Part shown: one piece after another, positions 27,022-36,288 of the stretch | Layout: the number at the start of each line of letters is the position of its first letter | Numbering within the stretch: position 1 is the first letter of the stretch | Assembly: GCA_016290295.1 (NCBI GenBank) | Contig: JAEETJ010000022.1 | Span: 1-47,966, forward strand | Reading direction: 5' to 3' | Origin: Bacteroidales bacterium | GTDB taxonomy: Bacteria; Bacteroidota; Bacteroidia; Bacteroidales; WCHB1-69 | DNA length: 47,966 nt | Made by a program: the position numbers and the translations under genes | The notes under the pieces: model-generated | Seen by the model: the letters and a program-made list of their open reading frames with translations, nothing else | Told to the model about the DNA's origin: nothing | Databases searched by the model: none

Positions 27022-29598
27022 ATGGCAGAAGGAGAAAAAATAGTCCGGGTGAATATCGAGAATCAGATGAAAACCGCCTATATCGACTATTCAATGTCGG
27101 TGATTGTGGCGCGTGCACTGCCGGACGCAAGGGATGGTATGAAACCGGTCCATAGAAGAATATTATACGCAATGTGGGACATGGGTATTGTCGCTGGCAA
27201 GCCCTACAAGAAATCCGCGAGAATCGTGGGTGAGGTGCTGGGTAAGTACCACCCGCATGGCGATACTGCTGTTTATGATGCTATGGTGCGTATGGCCCAG
27301 CCGTGGTCACTGCGCTACCCGTTCGTGGATGGCCAGGGTAACTTCGGCTCCGTCGATGGCGATAGTCCCGCTGCTATGCGTTATACCGAGGCCCGCCTTC
27401 GCAAAATCGCTGAGGAAATGCTGGCGGATATCGAGAAAGATACCGTGGATATGAGCCTTAACTTTGATGACTCACTGGAAGAACCGACCGTGTTGCCGGC
27501 TAAGATTCCTTCACTGCTGGTCAATGGTTCGTCAGGTATCGCTGTAGGTATGGCTACCAACATGCCGCCTCACAACTTGTCGGAGGTTTGCGATGGCATC
27601 GCCGCCTATATCGACAATCCTGAAATTACAGTTCCAGAGTTGATGCAGTATATCAAAGCTCCAGATTTCCCAAGTGGCTGTACCATTTATGGTTACGATG
27701 GCGTGAAAGAAGCTTTCGAAACTGGCCGTGGCCGTGTGGTGATGCGTGGCGATGCGGAAATCGAGGAACATGAAGGTAAAACCAGAATTATTGTCACCTC
27801 TTTGCCTTACCTGACCAATCCTTCGGAAATGATTAAGCGTACCGCTGAATTGGTGAAAGAAGGCAAGATTGAGGGTATTACCAATATCGAAAACCTGACC
27901 AACAAGCGTAACGGTACCCGCATCGTTTACGATCTGAAACGTGAGGCTGTGGCCAATGTGGTGCTGAACAAACTGTATCAATATACTTCCCTCCAGGCTT
28001 CCTTCAGCGTGAACAATGTGGCCTTGGTCAATGGTCGTCCTATGACGCTGAACCTCAAGGATCTGATTGCTGAGTATGTGAAACATCGTCACTCCGTGGT
28101 GCTGCGCCGCGCCCAATTCGACCTGAAGAAGGCAGAAGCCCGTGCCCATATCCTCGAAGGCTTGCTGAAAGCTCTGGATATCATCGATGAGATTATTGCG
28201 CTAATCCGTGCTTCCAAAACCGTGGATGAGGCTCGCAGCGGTTTGATGACTCAATATGGCTTTACCGAAATCCAGGCATCCGCTATCGTGGAAATGCGTC
28301 TCCGCCAGCTGACCGGTCTGGAACGCGACAAACTCCAGAATGAGTATGATGAGCTGATGAAGCAGATTGAATATCTCCGCAGCTTGATTGCTGACGAACA
28401 TTTGCGTATGCAGGTGGTGAAACAGGAAATCCTGGAAATCAAAGCCAAATATGGTGATGAGCGTCTGTCAAGAGTAGAATATACCGCTTCCTCTGACTTC
28501 AGAATCGAGGATAATTTTGCTGACTCAGAAGTGGTTATCACGATTTCTCACTTAGGTTACATCAAACGTACCTTGTTGAGCGAATACCGTGCCCAGAATC
28601 GCGGTGGTCGTGGCTCCAAGGGCAGCAGCTCTCGCGAGGAAGATTTCATCGAACAATTGTATATCGCTACCAACCATAACTACCTGCTCTTCTTCACAGA
28701 GAAGGGTAAGTGCTTCTGGTTGAGAGTATTCGAGATACCTGAGGGCACCAAAACCTCCAAGGGCCGTGCAATTCAGAACTTGATTAACATCGAAAGCGAT
28801 GACAAGATCAAGGCCGTTATCAATGTGAAGGACTTGACGGATGAGAATTATATCAACAACAATTACATCATCCTCTGCTCTGAAAAGGGTATCATCAAGA
28901 AGACTTCATTGGAGGCATATTCTCGTCCCAGAACCAATGGTATCATCGCTATTTCGGTGCGTGAAGGCGACCACCTGCTGGATGCCTGCTTGACCAATGG
29001 TAGCAACGAGGTGATGTTGGCTCTGCAATCCGGTAAGGCTGTCCGCTTCAACGAGCAAACTGTCCGTCCGATGGGACGTAACGCTTCGGGTGTGAAGGGT
29101 GCAACTTTGGCCAACGAAGATGACCGTGTGGTGGGTATCATTTGTTTGGATGAACCCGAGTGCAATGTGATGGTGGTGTCTGAAAATGGTTACGGAAAAC
29201 GCTCTGTGGTAGATGATTACCGTATCACCAACCGTGGTGGTAAGGGTGTGAAGACCATCAATATCACCGAAAAGACCGGTGGCCTGATTGCCATCAAGAA
29301 GGTGACGGATGATGATGACTTGATGATTATCAACAAGTCGGGTATCGCTATCCGTTTGCATGTGGACACTATCCGTGTGTTAGGCCGTGCTACTCAGGGT
29401 GTTCGCTTGATAAACTTGGGTGCCAAGGATGCCATCGCCGCCGTTTCTCGCGTGCCTCGTGCCGATGATGAAGAAGAGGAAGGCCTCGAAGGTGCTCCCG
29501 CCGAAGGAACTCCCGTTGAGGGTGCCGAGGGTGAGGTGATTAATCCTGAAGCCGAAAATGCAGTCGAAGAAACTGAAGAAACCAACCCGAACGAATAA
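27022..29598 (+). CDS. gyrA: DNA gyrase subunit A
   Basis: 858 residues. Catalytic Tyr121 is in [10 protein letters not shown]. The quinolone region reads [17 protein letters not shown]: Thr82 and Asp86 occupy the positions of E. coli Ser83 and Asp87. The C-terminal beta-pinwheel has GyrA-box-like NRGGRGSKG, and an acidic tail ([13 protein letters not shown]) follows. It introduces negative supercoils together with GyrB, which is not in the window. Thr at the Ser83 position occurs naturally in some susceptible species, so resistance cannot be claimed. Confidence 0.97.
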   Translation: MAEGEKIVRVNIENQMKTAYIDYSMSVIVARALPDARDGMKPVHRRILYAMWDMGIVAGKPYKKSARIVGEVLGKYHPHGDTAVYDAMVRMAQPWSLRYPFVDGQGNFGSVDGDSPAAMRYTEARLRKIAEEMLADIEKDTVDMSLNFDDSLEEPTVLPAKIPSLLVNGSSGIAVGMATNMPPHNLSEVCDGIAAYIDNPEITVPELMQYIKAPDFPSGCTIYGYDGVKEAFETGRGRVVMRGDAEIEEHEGKTRIIVTSLPYLTNPSEMIKRTAELVKEGKIEGITNIENLTNKRNGTRIVYDLKREAVANVVLNKLYQYTSLQASFSVNNVALVNGRPMTLNLKDLIAEYVKHRHSVVLRRAQFDLKKAEARAHILEGLLKALDIIDEIIALIRASKTVDEARSGLMTQYGFTEIQASAIVEMRLRQLTGLERDKLQNEYDELMKQIEYLRSLIADEHLRMQVVKQEILEIKAKYGDERLSRVEYTASSDFRIEDNFADSEVVITISHLGYIKRTLLSEYRAQNRGGRGSKGSSSREEDFIEQLYIATNHNYLLFFTEKGKCFWLRVFEIPEGTKTSKGRAIQNLINIESDDKIKAVINVKDLTDENYINNNYIILCSEKGIIKKTSLEAYSRPRTNGIIAISVREGDHLLDACLTNGSNEVMLALQSGKAVRFNEQTVRPMGRNASGVKGATLANEDDRVVGIICLDEPECNVMVVSENGYGKRSVVDDYRITNRGGKGVKTINITEKTGGLIAIKKVTDDDDLMIINKSGIAIRLHVDTIRVLGRATQGVRLINLGAKDAIAAVSRVPRADDEEEEGLEGAPAEGTPVEGAEGEVINPEAENAVEETEETNPNE

Positions 29599-29601
29599 CA
29601 A

Positions 29602-29631
29602 TGTAGAGACGTGGCATGCCGCGTCTCCACA
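29602..29631. repeat. Imperfect 30-bp extragenic palindrome
   Basis: Arms TGTAGAGACG and CGTCTCCACA around GCATGC, starting 3 bases after the gyrA stop. It resembles a TGTAGAGACG...CGTCTCTACA palindrome I recall being dispersed in several bacterial groups. No T-run follows, so it is a weak terminator candidate at best. Confidence 0.6.
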
Positions 29632-29650
29632 TCAAATCAATATCAACGAT

Positions 29651-30838
29651 ATGAACGCTAAAACCTTTTTAACCTTGCTGTTCCTCTCTGTGGCTCTGTT
29701 GCTTAACGCTCAGAAGGCCTCGTTGAACAATGCCTACAATCATTTCTATGAGAAGAATTTTGAAAAGGCAAAAGAGGCGATAGACCTTTGTGTTCAGAAT
29801 GAAAAGCTGGCAGAGAAAGCACAGACTTGGCTGTACAAGGGCAATATTTATTTCTATCTGGCGAATCAGGAATATATGGCCAAGCAGAATGACAATAAGG
29901 CTGTCGTCAAGTTTCCTGACGCACCTGTTGAAGCTTACGACGCTTTTGTGAAAGCCAAGGAGTTGAACAAAAATGTGGAAGGCTTCGAGATGCTGTCGCC
30001 GGATGAGGCATTGCCAAAATTGTATTCGCTCTTGTTGGTGCGTGGCGTGGACCAGCTGATTGCCAATGACTTCGCAGCAGGAAAGGCCACGCTGGAGAAG
30101 GCTATTGCCAGCTATGAGATGAAGAATCCCCCCGAATATCCGTTAAGTGGTGAGCTGTATTACTATTACGCTGTCGCTTTGGAGAATGTGAATCAGCCTC
30201 AGCAGGCAATTGTATATTATGAGAAGGCTGTCAAGGATGGTTCTACCAATCCGAATGTGCTGGTCAGACTGATAGAACAGTACAAACAGGCTGGCGACAA
30301 GGCAAAAGTAAAAGGAATGCTGGATCAGGCATTGTCGAAGAATCCCAATGATCCCAATGTGTTAGTAGCTCAGGTGGATTACTATTACTGGATTAATGAT
30401 TCGGTGAAAGCCCGCCAGTTATTGCAAAATCTGCCTGCTTCTGTCTATAGTAATGCGGATGCTACCGTCAATATCGCTAATTTCTATATCAGAGAGAAAA
30501 ATTATGCTGAAGCGGAAACCTTGCTGAGAAAAGCCTATCGCTTAAACTCTGACAGCTATGTGGTGGTCTATAATTTAGGAGTTTGCACATATTACCTCTT
30601 TAATGAAAATGATATGAAAGCGAATGAATTGAAAGTGGCAGGTTCCAATAGCCAGGCGGCGGTTTACCAGACCAAGGCCAACAATTATCTGGATGAGGCA
30701 GAGAGGTTCTTTGAGGCAGCTTTGAAATATGATGCGAATGATTTGAATGTGTTGACGGCGATGAAGCAGATATATGCCAGAAAGCAATCCCCAAAATATG
30801 ATGAAATAGTCAAGAAAATCAAAGAATTAGAAAAATAA
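29651..30838 (+). CDS. Exported tetratricopeptide-repeat protein (first of a pair)
   Basis: Start at 29651 (MNAKTFLTLLFLSVALLLNAQ, signal peptide; 395 aa); the longer frame would overlap gyrA. Several TPR-type helix pairs are visible (AQTWLYKGNIYFYLANQ, GELYYYYAVALENVNQPQQAIVYYEKAV, NYAEAETLLRKAYRLNSDSYVVVYNLG). Probably a periplasmic scaffold. It lies directly downstream of gyrA and 22 bases before a paralogue. Confidence 0.82.
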   Translation: MNAKTFLTLLFLSVALLLNAQKASLNNAYNHFYEKNFEKAKEAIDLCVQNEKLAEKAQTWLYKGNIYFYLANQEYMAKQNDNKAVVKFPDAPVEAYDAFVKAKELNKNVEGFEMLSPDEALPKLYSLLLVRGVDQLIANDFAAGKATLEKAIASYEMKNPPEYPLSGELYYYYAVALENVNQPQQAIVYYEKAVKDGSTNPNVLVRLIEQYKQAGDKAKVKGMLDQALSKNPNDPNVLVAQVDYYYWINDSVKARQLLQNLPASVYSNADATVNIANFYIREKNYAEAETLLRKAYRLNSDSYVVVYNLGVCTYYLFNENDMKANELKVAGSNSQAAVYQTKANNYLDEAERFFEAALKYDANDLNVLTAMKQIYARKQSPKYDEIVKKIKELEK

Positions 30839-30860
30839 TAACCCTAAAAACAAAAGAGAG

Positions 30861-32057
30861 ATGAAAAAGTTATTTGTTTTAGCCTTAATGGCTATAATGG
30901 CAATCGGAAGCGCATACTCACAGAGCTTGGAGGATGTGTGGATGAACCTTCGTAACAAACAAATCGGCAAGGCTCGTAAAGTTATGGATGCCGCTATGGT
31001 AGGCAATGAACAGAACGCCCAAGCTTGGCTGATGAAAGGTAATACCTATCTGCAGGTTTATCAGCAGGATCAGGAGAGAATCAAAAAAGACCCCGCATAC
31101 GTGAGCAGAACTCCCGATGCAATTATCATTGCCAATGAAGCTTTCTATCAGGCTATTTCACTGGATGGTAATATTGTGCCGATGACAGGTATGCTCGGAC
31201 CTATCGAAGGACAGGCTCTGTGCGCTGACCCGGTATATACAATGGCACAGAAAGCTGCCGAAGCCGGTGACATTGAAAACGCTATCAAGTATTATAATTT
31301 GGCTGCCAGAGATTTCAAGGCCGCAAAGTCCAATCTAAATGCTGGTATCACTTATTATGAAGTGGCTCAACTGTATAAGCATACAGGAGACAAAGCCAAT
31401 TATAAGACTATGTTGAACGAGGTGGTGAAATTGAAATACCCTGGTTCGGAAGCTTATCTGGATTTGTATGATTTATACAAAGAAGAGAAAGATACCGTGA
31501 ATTGCGGAAAGATATTGAAAACCGCTATCAAGAATGTTCCGGAAGACAAACGTGCTGATATCGAGGCTGCTGAATTGGATTATTTCGCTATGACTGGTCA
31601 GATTGACAAGCTGAATGCCACTTGCGACGAAATGGCTGCCAAGTATGAGAAATCAGCTCCTGTGTTGGCCTTGATCGCTAACCACTTGGTAAACAACGCT
31701 CAGTATGAGAAAGCGGAAAGTGTTATCAACAAGGGTTTGGCTATTGATCCCAACAATGCTGACTTGAACTTCCAGATGGCAACCCGCTACTTCTTTGAGG
31801 CTATTGCTAATCAGGAATTGCAGGACCAGACCATGAAGTCAAAGGAAGGCAGCTATATGGAGCGTGCCGAGAAGGTGAACGCATTGAAAGAGGTTCAGAA
31901 AGGTATTCTGCAGAACGCTCACACTTGGTCAGAAAAAGCATATAACCTTAATCCTAACGATGTCAACAACAATGTGATGTTGCAGCAGATCAAGGTGAAG
32001 CTTTTACTTCCGGTTCCCGAAGAGCTGAAAGCCAAGGTTGATTCATACAGACATTAA
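30861..32057 (+). CDS. Exported tetratricopeptide-repeat protein (second of a pair)
   Basis: 398 residues, signal peptide MKKLFVLALMAIMAIGSAYSQ. It shares with the preceding gene the opening layout (AQAWLMKGNTYLQVYQQDQ) and C-terminal TPR pattern (YEKAESVINKGLAIDPNNADLNFQMATRYFFEA). It appears to be a tandem duplicate that has diverged. A terminator follows the stop codon. Confidence 0.82.
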   Translation: MKKLFVLALMAIMAIGSAYSQSLEDVWMNLRNKQIGKARKVMDAAMVGNEQNAQAWLMKGNTYLQVYQQDQERIKKDPAYVSRTPDAIIIANEAFYQAISLDGNIVPMTGMLGPIEGQALCADPVYTMAQKAAEAGDIENAIKYYNLAARDFKAAKSNLNAGITYYEVAQLYKHTGDKANYKTMLNEVVKLKYPGSEAYLDLYDLYKEEKDTVNCGKILKTAIKNVPEDKRADIEAAELDYFAMTGQIDKLNATCDEMAAKYEKSAPVLALIANHLVNNAQYEKAESVINKGLAIDPNNADLNFQMATRYFFEAIANQELQDQTMKSKEGSYMERAEKVNALKEVQKGILQNAHTWSEKAYNLNPNDVNNNVMLQQIKVKLLLPVPEELKAKVDSYRH

Positions 32058-32090
32058 AAAAAAAAGGAGTCGCAAGACTCCTTTTTTTTT
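32056..32090. terminator. Bidirectional rho-independent terminator
   Basis: GGAGTC-GCAA-GACTCC with an A-run before and a T-run after, starting in the stop codon of the TPR gene. It could stop transcripts from both directions; on the minus side the lipoprotein gene ends at 32329. Confidence 0.92.
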
Positions 32091-32265
32091 AGGTAGTAGG
32101 TAGCAGGTAGTAGGTAGCAGGTAGTAGGTAGCAGGTAGTAGGTAGCAGGTAGTAGGTAGCAGGTAGTAGGTAGTAGGTAGCAGGTAGTAGGTAGCAGGTA
32201 GTAGGTAGCAGGTAGTAGGTAGCAGGTAGTAGGTAGCAGGTAGTAGGTAGTAGGTAGTAGGTAGG
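32091..32265. repeat. 25-unit perfect-length heptamer array (AGGTAGY)
   Basis: Twenty-five consecutive 7-bp units AGGTAGN without any indel, beginning the base after the terminator T-run. The last base alternates T and C for the first ten units, then has phase breaks (TT at units 11-12, TTT at units 22-24) and ends with G. So a 14-bp higher-order period is overlaid on the 7-bp one. It lies between the 3' ends of two convergent transcripts. The open frames across it are simple-sequence artefacts. The remaining 32266-32328 holds nothing I recognise. Confidence 0.97.
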
Positions 32266-32328
32266 ACTGTCATATCATGGCAGCCGTAATGGGGACGCGA
32301 TTTGTTGTGTCCGTTTTTTATCTATTGT

Positions 32329-33153
32329 TTATTGTGGAAGGGTATAATATGATTCCTTACCACGATATACAAGGTGATATTGGTTGGTTTCCAAAATTTC
32401 GGCTCGTAATGAGAGGTCTTCGTAAGACTTTTTCGAGACGATGATGTCCACTACTCCGGACTCGAACAAACAATTGTCACTTATCCGTTGGCACAAAGGC
32501 GTTACTATCTCGTAGTGCATGGTGACAGGACTTTGAACATGGTGATAGTTGTCGTAATATGCAGAGCCGTCAAAGAGGAAAACCCCGCTGCCAGACAAAG
32601 TGAAATTGGTGTTGAACAGACTTACAGGAATTTCGTTGTCGGGAACAGTAATGATCCAGTCGGTGGTGCTGCCCGAGCAGGTGACACTGTCAAGCTTTAC
32701 AGCCCATTTGCCAATGCCTTGCCTGCTGATGTTCAGACGGGTGTGGTTATAACTGCCTAAAAATACAGGTCTGATACCGTCAGCGTAATATTGGTCATAA
32801 TTCGAATATCTGGTAATCAGCCAGTTGGCGTCATCCTCGTCAATGGTTTTGCCGCCGGTGTTGATGAGTAGCAGCTGTTGTGTCCCACGATAAATACCGT
32901 ACTCGTTGCCGCCTTCGTGGCGGATGCGTGTGTCGGGGAAATAAATGTCTTCAATAAGGCTTCTGGTATTATCATCGCCATTGATCCAGGCGTTGCTTAT
33001 AAAGGCCATATTAACCGTCTCATTAAGGACAGCTTGGGTGGAATTTTTCCATGAGTTGAAAATGTCGTTTCCGTTATCTGCATGCATGCCATGCTTCCAA
33101 CATCCGCTACATATAACTGCACAAAGACTTAATATAAAAAGTGATTTTTTCAT
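32329..33153 (-). CDS. Predicted lipoprotein of unknown function
   Basis: 274 residues with lipoprotein signal MKKSLFILSLCAVICSGC (Cys 18). The rest is soluble and beta-rich, with no enzyme motif I recognise; features include YFPDTRIRHEGGNEYGIYRGTQQ and SVTCSGSTTDWIITVPDNEIP. It lies 33 bases after the outer-membrane barrel gene on the same strand, so the two may form an envelope operon. Confidence 0.7.
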   Translation of the reverse strand: MKKSLFILSLCAVICSGCWKHGMHADNGNDIFNSWKNSTQAVLNETVNMAFISNAWINGDDNTRSLIEDIYFPDTRIRHEGGNEYGIYRGTQQLLLINTGGKTIDEDDANWLITRYSNYDQYYADGIRPVFLGSYNHTRLNISRQGIGKWAVKLDSVTCSGSTTDWIITVPDNEIPVSLFNTNFTLSGSGVFLFDGSAYYDNYHHVQSPVTMHYEIVTPLCQRISDNCLFESGVVDIIVSKKSYEDLSLRAEILETNQYHLVYRGKESYYTLPQ

Positions 33154-33186
33154 GATTTCTATATTTTTTGTTGGCGAAGTGAAATT

Positions 33187-33861
33187 TTATTCGTTGATTT
33201 TGGCTTTTTTGTTGAATTTGTACCCGAAGCCGGCTTTGATAAAGCCTTGGCAACCTATGCCGAGTTCAGTGAAACCATACCAGTTTTTTCCAACTTGAAT
33301 GCCCACTGCGGTTAGCTGTCCGGCACCGTCAACCAGTATGTTTTTGAATATTTTGGATCTGCCGTTATGCTCATAGTCCGTGTTGAAATTCTCTTTATAG
33401 CCTATGATGCAGCCTAACGATATTCCGGAATACATCGTGACATACTTCGTGTTGAGCCACGAGAAACGCACGGAGGGCATGATGGACAAGTAATGATTGG
33501 AGGTGCGAGCCAACACATCGTGTGTGTCATAATCCTCCCAGCGACTGAAACTGGCGTTATAGGAAATAGCCCCGCCGAACCAGAACCATTTTGCAAAACG
33601 GTAGCGATACTCGAAATTGATGGTGGGGATGGCTATGGTCAATGCGTTGTAAGTGTTGTTGAACCAGTCGTCAGCGGTGCTGTTGACTCCCCATGAAAAC
33701 TTATGGTCATGATTCATGATTAATGCGGGGTCACCGATGCCGAATTGCAGGTCATGCCTCGGCAATGTCAACTTCCACGACGGATCTTCCTTCTGAGCAT
33801 GCAGGGAAAACGCGAGTCCAATGGTCAAAAATAAAAACAAGATTCTTTTCAGATTTCTCAT
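33187..33861 (-). CDS. Predicted outer-membrane beta-barrel protein
   Basis: 224 residues, signal peptide MRNLKRILFLFLTIGLAFSLHAQ. Alternating aromatic/hydrophobic strands (FEYRYRFAKWFWFGGAISYN, MPSVRFSWLNTKYVTMYSGIS, YGFTELGIGCQGFIKAGFGYKF) suggest an 8-strand barrel of the OmpA-N/OmpW size class. No conserved family motif was recognised. Confidence 0.7.
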   Translation of the reverse strand: MRNLKRILFLFLTIGLAFSLHAQKEDPSWKLTLPRHDLQFGIGDPALIMNHDHKFSWGVNSTADDWFNNTYNALTIAIPTINFEYRYRFAKWFWFGGAISYNASFSRWEDYDTHDVLARTSNHYLSIMPSVRFSWLNTKYVTMYSGISLGCIIGYKENFNTDYEHNGRSKIFKNILVDGAGQLTAVGIQVGKNWYGFTELGIGCQGFIKAGFGYKFNKKAKINE

Positions 33862-33960
33862 AATTAATTGATTTGTAAAAATTTAAAATATAATATTGGT
33901 GAATATGCGTTTATAACGAATATTCTGTGTGAATATTGTTTTATTGAAAAATAATGTTGA

Positions 33961-34030
33961 ATTTTGAACTTTGAATTCTGAATTCTTAACTTTCAACTTT
34001 CAGTTTTCAGTTTTCAGTTTTCAGTTCTCT
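33961..34030. repeat. Heptamer array covering the end of the YolD-like gene
   Basis: Ten heptamers on the plus strand: ATTTTGA, ACTTTGA, ATTCTGA, ATTCTTA, ACTTTCA twice, GTTTTCA three times, GTTCTCT. On the minus strand these read TGAAAAC / TGAAAGT, the same words as at 16137. The TGA stop (34016-34014) is one of the units and the last codons of the gene (RTEN) are built from two more. Confidence 0.88.
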
Positions 34031-34211
34031 CCATCTTCTCCTCCACCTGTTTCGCGGTTTCGTCCAGGGCGGCATGGTGGCCGCTGACGGCGGCAAAGGG
34101 GGCAAACTGCGCCGCACGACTCATCATCGACATGGGCGGATGGTGCTTCGACACATGGTGCGGCAGGTTGATGATGTCGTCGTAATTGTCGTTCAAATCC
34201 GTTGGTTTCAT
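34014..34211 (-). CDS. Small YolD-like protein next to the Y-family polymerase
   Basis: 65 residues starting MKPTDLNDNYDDIINLPHHVS at 34211, where GAGAGGA lies 8 bases upstream; the longer frame to 34280 has no such site. The core PMSMMSRAAQFAPFAAVSGHHAALDETA matches the short proteins (MSMEDRAAQFAPFAALTG-type) that neighbour UvrX/UmuC-like polymerases in Firmicutes and are often annotated YolD-like. A partner or regulator of the polymerase is likely but unproven. Confidence 0.78.
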   Translation of the reverse strand: MKPTDLNDNYDDIINLPHHVSKHHPPMSMMSRAAQFAPFAAVSGHHAALDETAKQVEEKMERTEN

Positions 34212-34289
34212 GTTTAGTGTCCTCTCACTTTTTGTGGTATTGTTCGGTGATAGCGTTTTTTTGTGAAGTTCAATCTGCACGAAATGGGC

Positions 34290-35804
34290 TTATGCTTTGT
34301 GTCCTCCTATTTGCTCGTTGCGCTGCTTGGCAGTGGCGCCTTCCTCGAAGTTGAGGCCCCGCAGGATGGCATTCTTGCCGAAGCGTTTCTTGATGGCTAA
34401 CTGTACCTCCTGAATCTTCCGCTCTTTCTGGCGGGCGGCAGCCTCTTCCTGTTTTTCTTTCTCGATGGCCTCGTAATCGGCAAAGAGGTCAAGTTGCTCC
34501 GTGGTGGCTTTGTTTTTGAGTTCTTCCTCGCTGATGACATGGTTGGCGCTGATGTTCATCCGGCGGATAAGCAGGTCGGGATTGACAATGCGGTCGAAAA
34601 GCTCAGTGACTGCCTCAATGATGAGCTTGGTGGAAGAAGTGTGCGTTTTGAGGTTGATGGAGCCATGGGCAGGTTTGGGTACGGGCCGGCCGTAGTGATC
34701 CACGGCCACCTCGCCTTTGTATTTGCTTTTGACAGAGGGTTTTGTCAAACTCTCTACGTCATAACCTACATAAACGACCAATTGGTCGGTGACCAATTGG
34801 TGCGCAACGAGGCGCAGAGCCATGGCCTCTGCCATCTCCTGAATCACTACACGAGCCTTTTTGACCGTATAGGCACAAGTCAGCACTTGTCCGTTGCTGA
34901 AGGAGTTGTTTTCGGGTCGGTAGGCTTTTACATAGTCGATGGTGCAGGGCTCCCAGCCCCAGGCATGGTCAATCAGCAGCTCAGCATTGATGCCGAACTC
35001 CTTGTATAGAAACTCCTCGTTTTGCAGCGAGCAACGGGCGAGTTTGCCCATGGTGTCGATGCCATAAAAGGCTAAGCGCTGGGCGATGCCGCGGCCCACC
35101 CGCCAGAAGTCAGTAAGCGGGCGGTGGTTCCACAGTTGTCGGCGGTACGAAATCTCATCTAACTCGGCGATGCGCACCCCGTCTTGGTCGGCGGGGCATT
35201 TCTTGGCCATGATGTCCATGGCAATCTTGCAGAGATACATGTTGGTGCCGATGCCCGCCGTGGCGGTAATGCCCGTCTGCCTCAGCACATCCTTGATGAT
35301 GGTCATGGCTAATTCATGGGCGGTTTTCTTGTAGCTTTTCAAGTAGTCGGTCACATCCATGAACACCTCGTCAATGGAATACACATGGATATCGTCGGGG
35401 GAGATGTATTTCAGGTAAATCTCATAAATCTTGGCACTGCAGGCGATGTAGTGTGCCATGCGGGGTGGGGCGGCAATGTAGTCCACGGCCCAGTCGGGAT
35501 GAGCTTTGAGTTCAGGGTCGGAGCTGGACTTGCCGGTCAGACGTTTTTGTGGGCTCTGCAGTCGTCGCTCATTATTGACCTCCCGCAAGCGCTGCACTAC
35601 CTCGAACAGCCGCGCGCGTCCGCCGATGCCGTAGGCTTTCAGCGAGGGGGAGACCGCCAGACAGATGGTCTTCTCGGTACGGCTGGCGTCGGCCACCACC
35701 AGATTGGTCGTGAGCGGGTCCAAGCCCCGCTCCACGCACTCCACCGAGGCGTAAAACGACTTCAAGTCGATGGCGATGTAGGTCCGTTCCTTGTTTTTTT
35801 TCAT
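34290..35804 (-). CDS. Y-family translesion DNA polymerase (UmuC/UvrX-like)
   Basis: 504 residues. Catalytic acidic residues are in YIAIDLKSFYASVECVERG (motif I, Asp12 region) and HVYSIDEVFMDVTDY (SIDE motif). Also present are TATAGIGTNMYLCKIAMDIMAKK and a little-finger region ending with a charged coil (DYEAIEKEKQEEAAARQKERK). It copies damaged templates. Its closest resemblance is to the plasmid/phage-type UvrX group rather than DinB, which together with the YolD-like partner suggests a mobile origin. It has its own promoter beside structured repeat copy A. Confidence 0.9.
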   Translation of the reverse strand: MKKNKERTYIAIDLKSFYASVECVERGLDPLTTNLVVADASRTEKTICLAVSPSLKAYGIGGRARLFEVVQRLREVNNERRLQSPQKRLTGKSSSDPELKAHPDWAVDYIAAPPRMAHYIACSAKIYEIYLKYISPDDIHVYSIDEVFMDVTDYLKSYKKTAHELAMTIIKDVLRQTGITATAGIGTNMYLCKIAMDIMAKKCPADQDGVRIAELDEISYRRQLWNHRPLTDFWRVGRGIAQRLAFYGIDTMGKLARCSLQNEEFLYKEFGINAELLIDHAWGWEPCTIDYVKAYRPENNSFSNGQVLTCAYTVKKARVVIQEMAEAMALRLVAHQLVTDQLVVYVGYDVESLTKPSVKSKYKGEVAVDHYGRPVPKPAHGSINLKTHTSSTKLIIEAVTELFDRIVNPDLLIRRMNISANHVISEEELKNKATTEQLDLFADYEAIEKEKQEEAAARQKERKIQEVQLAIKKRFGKNAILRGLNFEEGATAKQRNEQIGGHKA

Positions 35805-35842
35805 CTGAAAAAGAATGAGTTGGCTTTTGTTTCTTCTTTTTG

Positions 35843-35850
35843 CAAAGATA
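35843..35850 (-). promoter_or_regulatory. Promoter of the Y-family polymerase
   Basis: TATCTTTG on the minus strand, with TTTG at 35872-35875 about 21 bases further upstream, close to the expected -33/-7 spacing. The -33 falls in the hairpin of structured repeat copy A, so the repeat may influence expression. Confidence 0.6.
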
Positions 35851-35862
35851 CAGTTTTTTCTT

Positions 35863-36240
35863 CATACTTTCCAAAGATGGAAAGTATGCAAAGATCTTTG
35901 CCGACATGAATGCCACCCGCTCTGTCCGCCCTCTGACAGCGGCGGCGAAAGTAAACTGGACGCTAATGCGCTTTCGCACGCCGCTGTACGAGGCCGTTCA
36001 TTCACACCGCTTCCGCATCGCATGTCGGCATGGCCTACGCACGGAAGTACATTGTCCGCAATATGACGGCATCGGAGATGCCGCATCTCAATAACTCCAG
36101 ACGGCAGTCTGGGGTGGAAGCGGAACTGGTGCCTCTTTGCCGCGGTGCGCTCTGAACCTGCACTGCGGCACTGAACTGGCACACCGCGGAAGTGAGAACT
36201 CACAGCAGATGTGAAAAAATCATGCTATAACCGTATGCAA
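35863..36240. repeat. Structured intergenic element, copy A
   Basis: Hairpin CATACTTTCC/GGAAAGTATG (35863-35888), then CAAAGAT, then a 130-bp core (35900-36029) bounded by inverted repeats GCCGACATG/CATGTCGGC. Inside the core a 14-bp stem (35938-35951 with 35971-35985, one bulge) encloses a 19-base loop. The part after the core is less conserved, but its end (CACCGCGGAA ... AATCATGCTATAACCGTAT) again matches copy B. No convincing coding frame: the open frames cross the stems and differ downstream of the core. It fills the gap 35851-36240. Confidence 0.85.
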
Positions 36241-36275
36241 AGTAATTAGAAGTTGCCATGATTTGAAAATTTCAC

Positions 36276-36283
36276 TATTTTTG
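36276..36283 (+). promoter_or_regulatory. Promoter of the small FISUMP gene
   Basis: TATTTTTG with TTG at 36253-36255, spacer 20 bases. The last G is only 5 bases from the ATG at 36289, so transcription would start about at the start codon and the mRNA may be leaderless. Confidence 0.6.
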
Positions 36284-36288
36284 CACTT

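Noticed and set aside
27256-27310. Fluoroquinolone-resistance mutation in gyrA (Thr at the Ser83 position)
   Set aside because: Thr is the natural residue in several susceptible species, and a single sequence cannot show that it is acquired.
32091-32265. CRISPR array
   Set aside because: Units are 7 bp with no spacers, and there are no cas genes nearby.
32043-32273. Open frame with repeated TYYLLP residues
   Set aside because: It is a translation of the 7-bp repeat array and terminator; simple sequence with no start context.
35862-36203. Small protein genes within the structured repeat (also 45340-45555)
   Set aside because: A short frame (MNATRSV...) is shared over the core in copies A and B, but it has no promoter or start context, diverges after the core, and the paired stems explain the conservation better.
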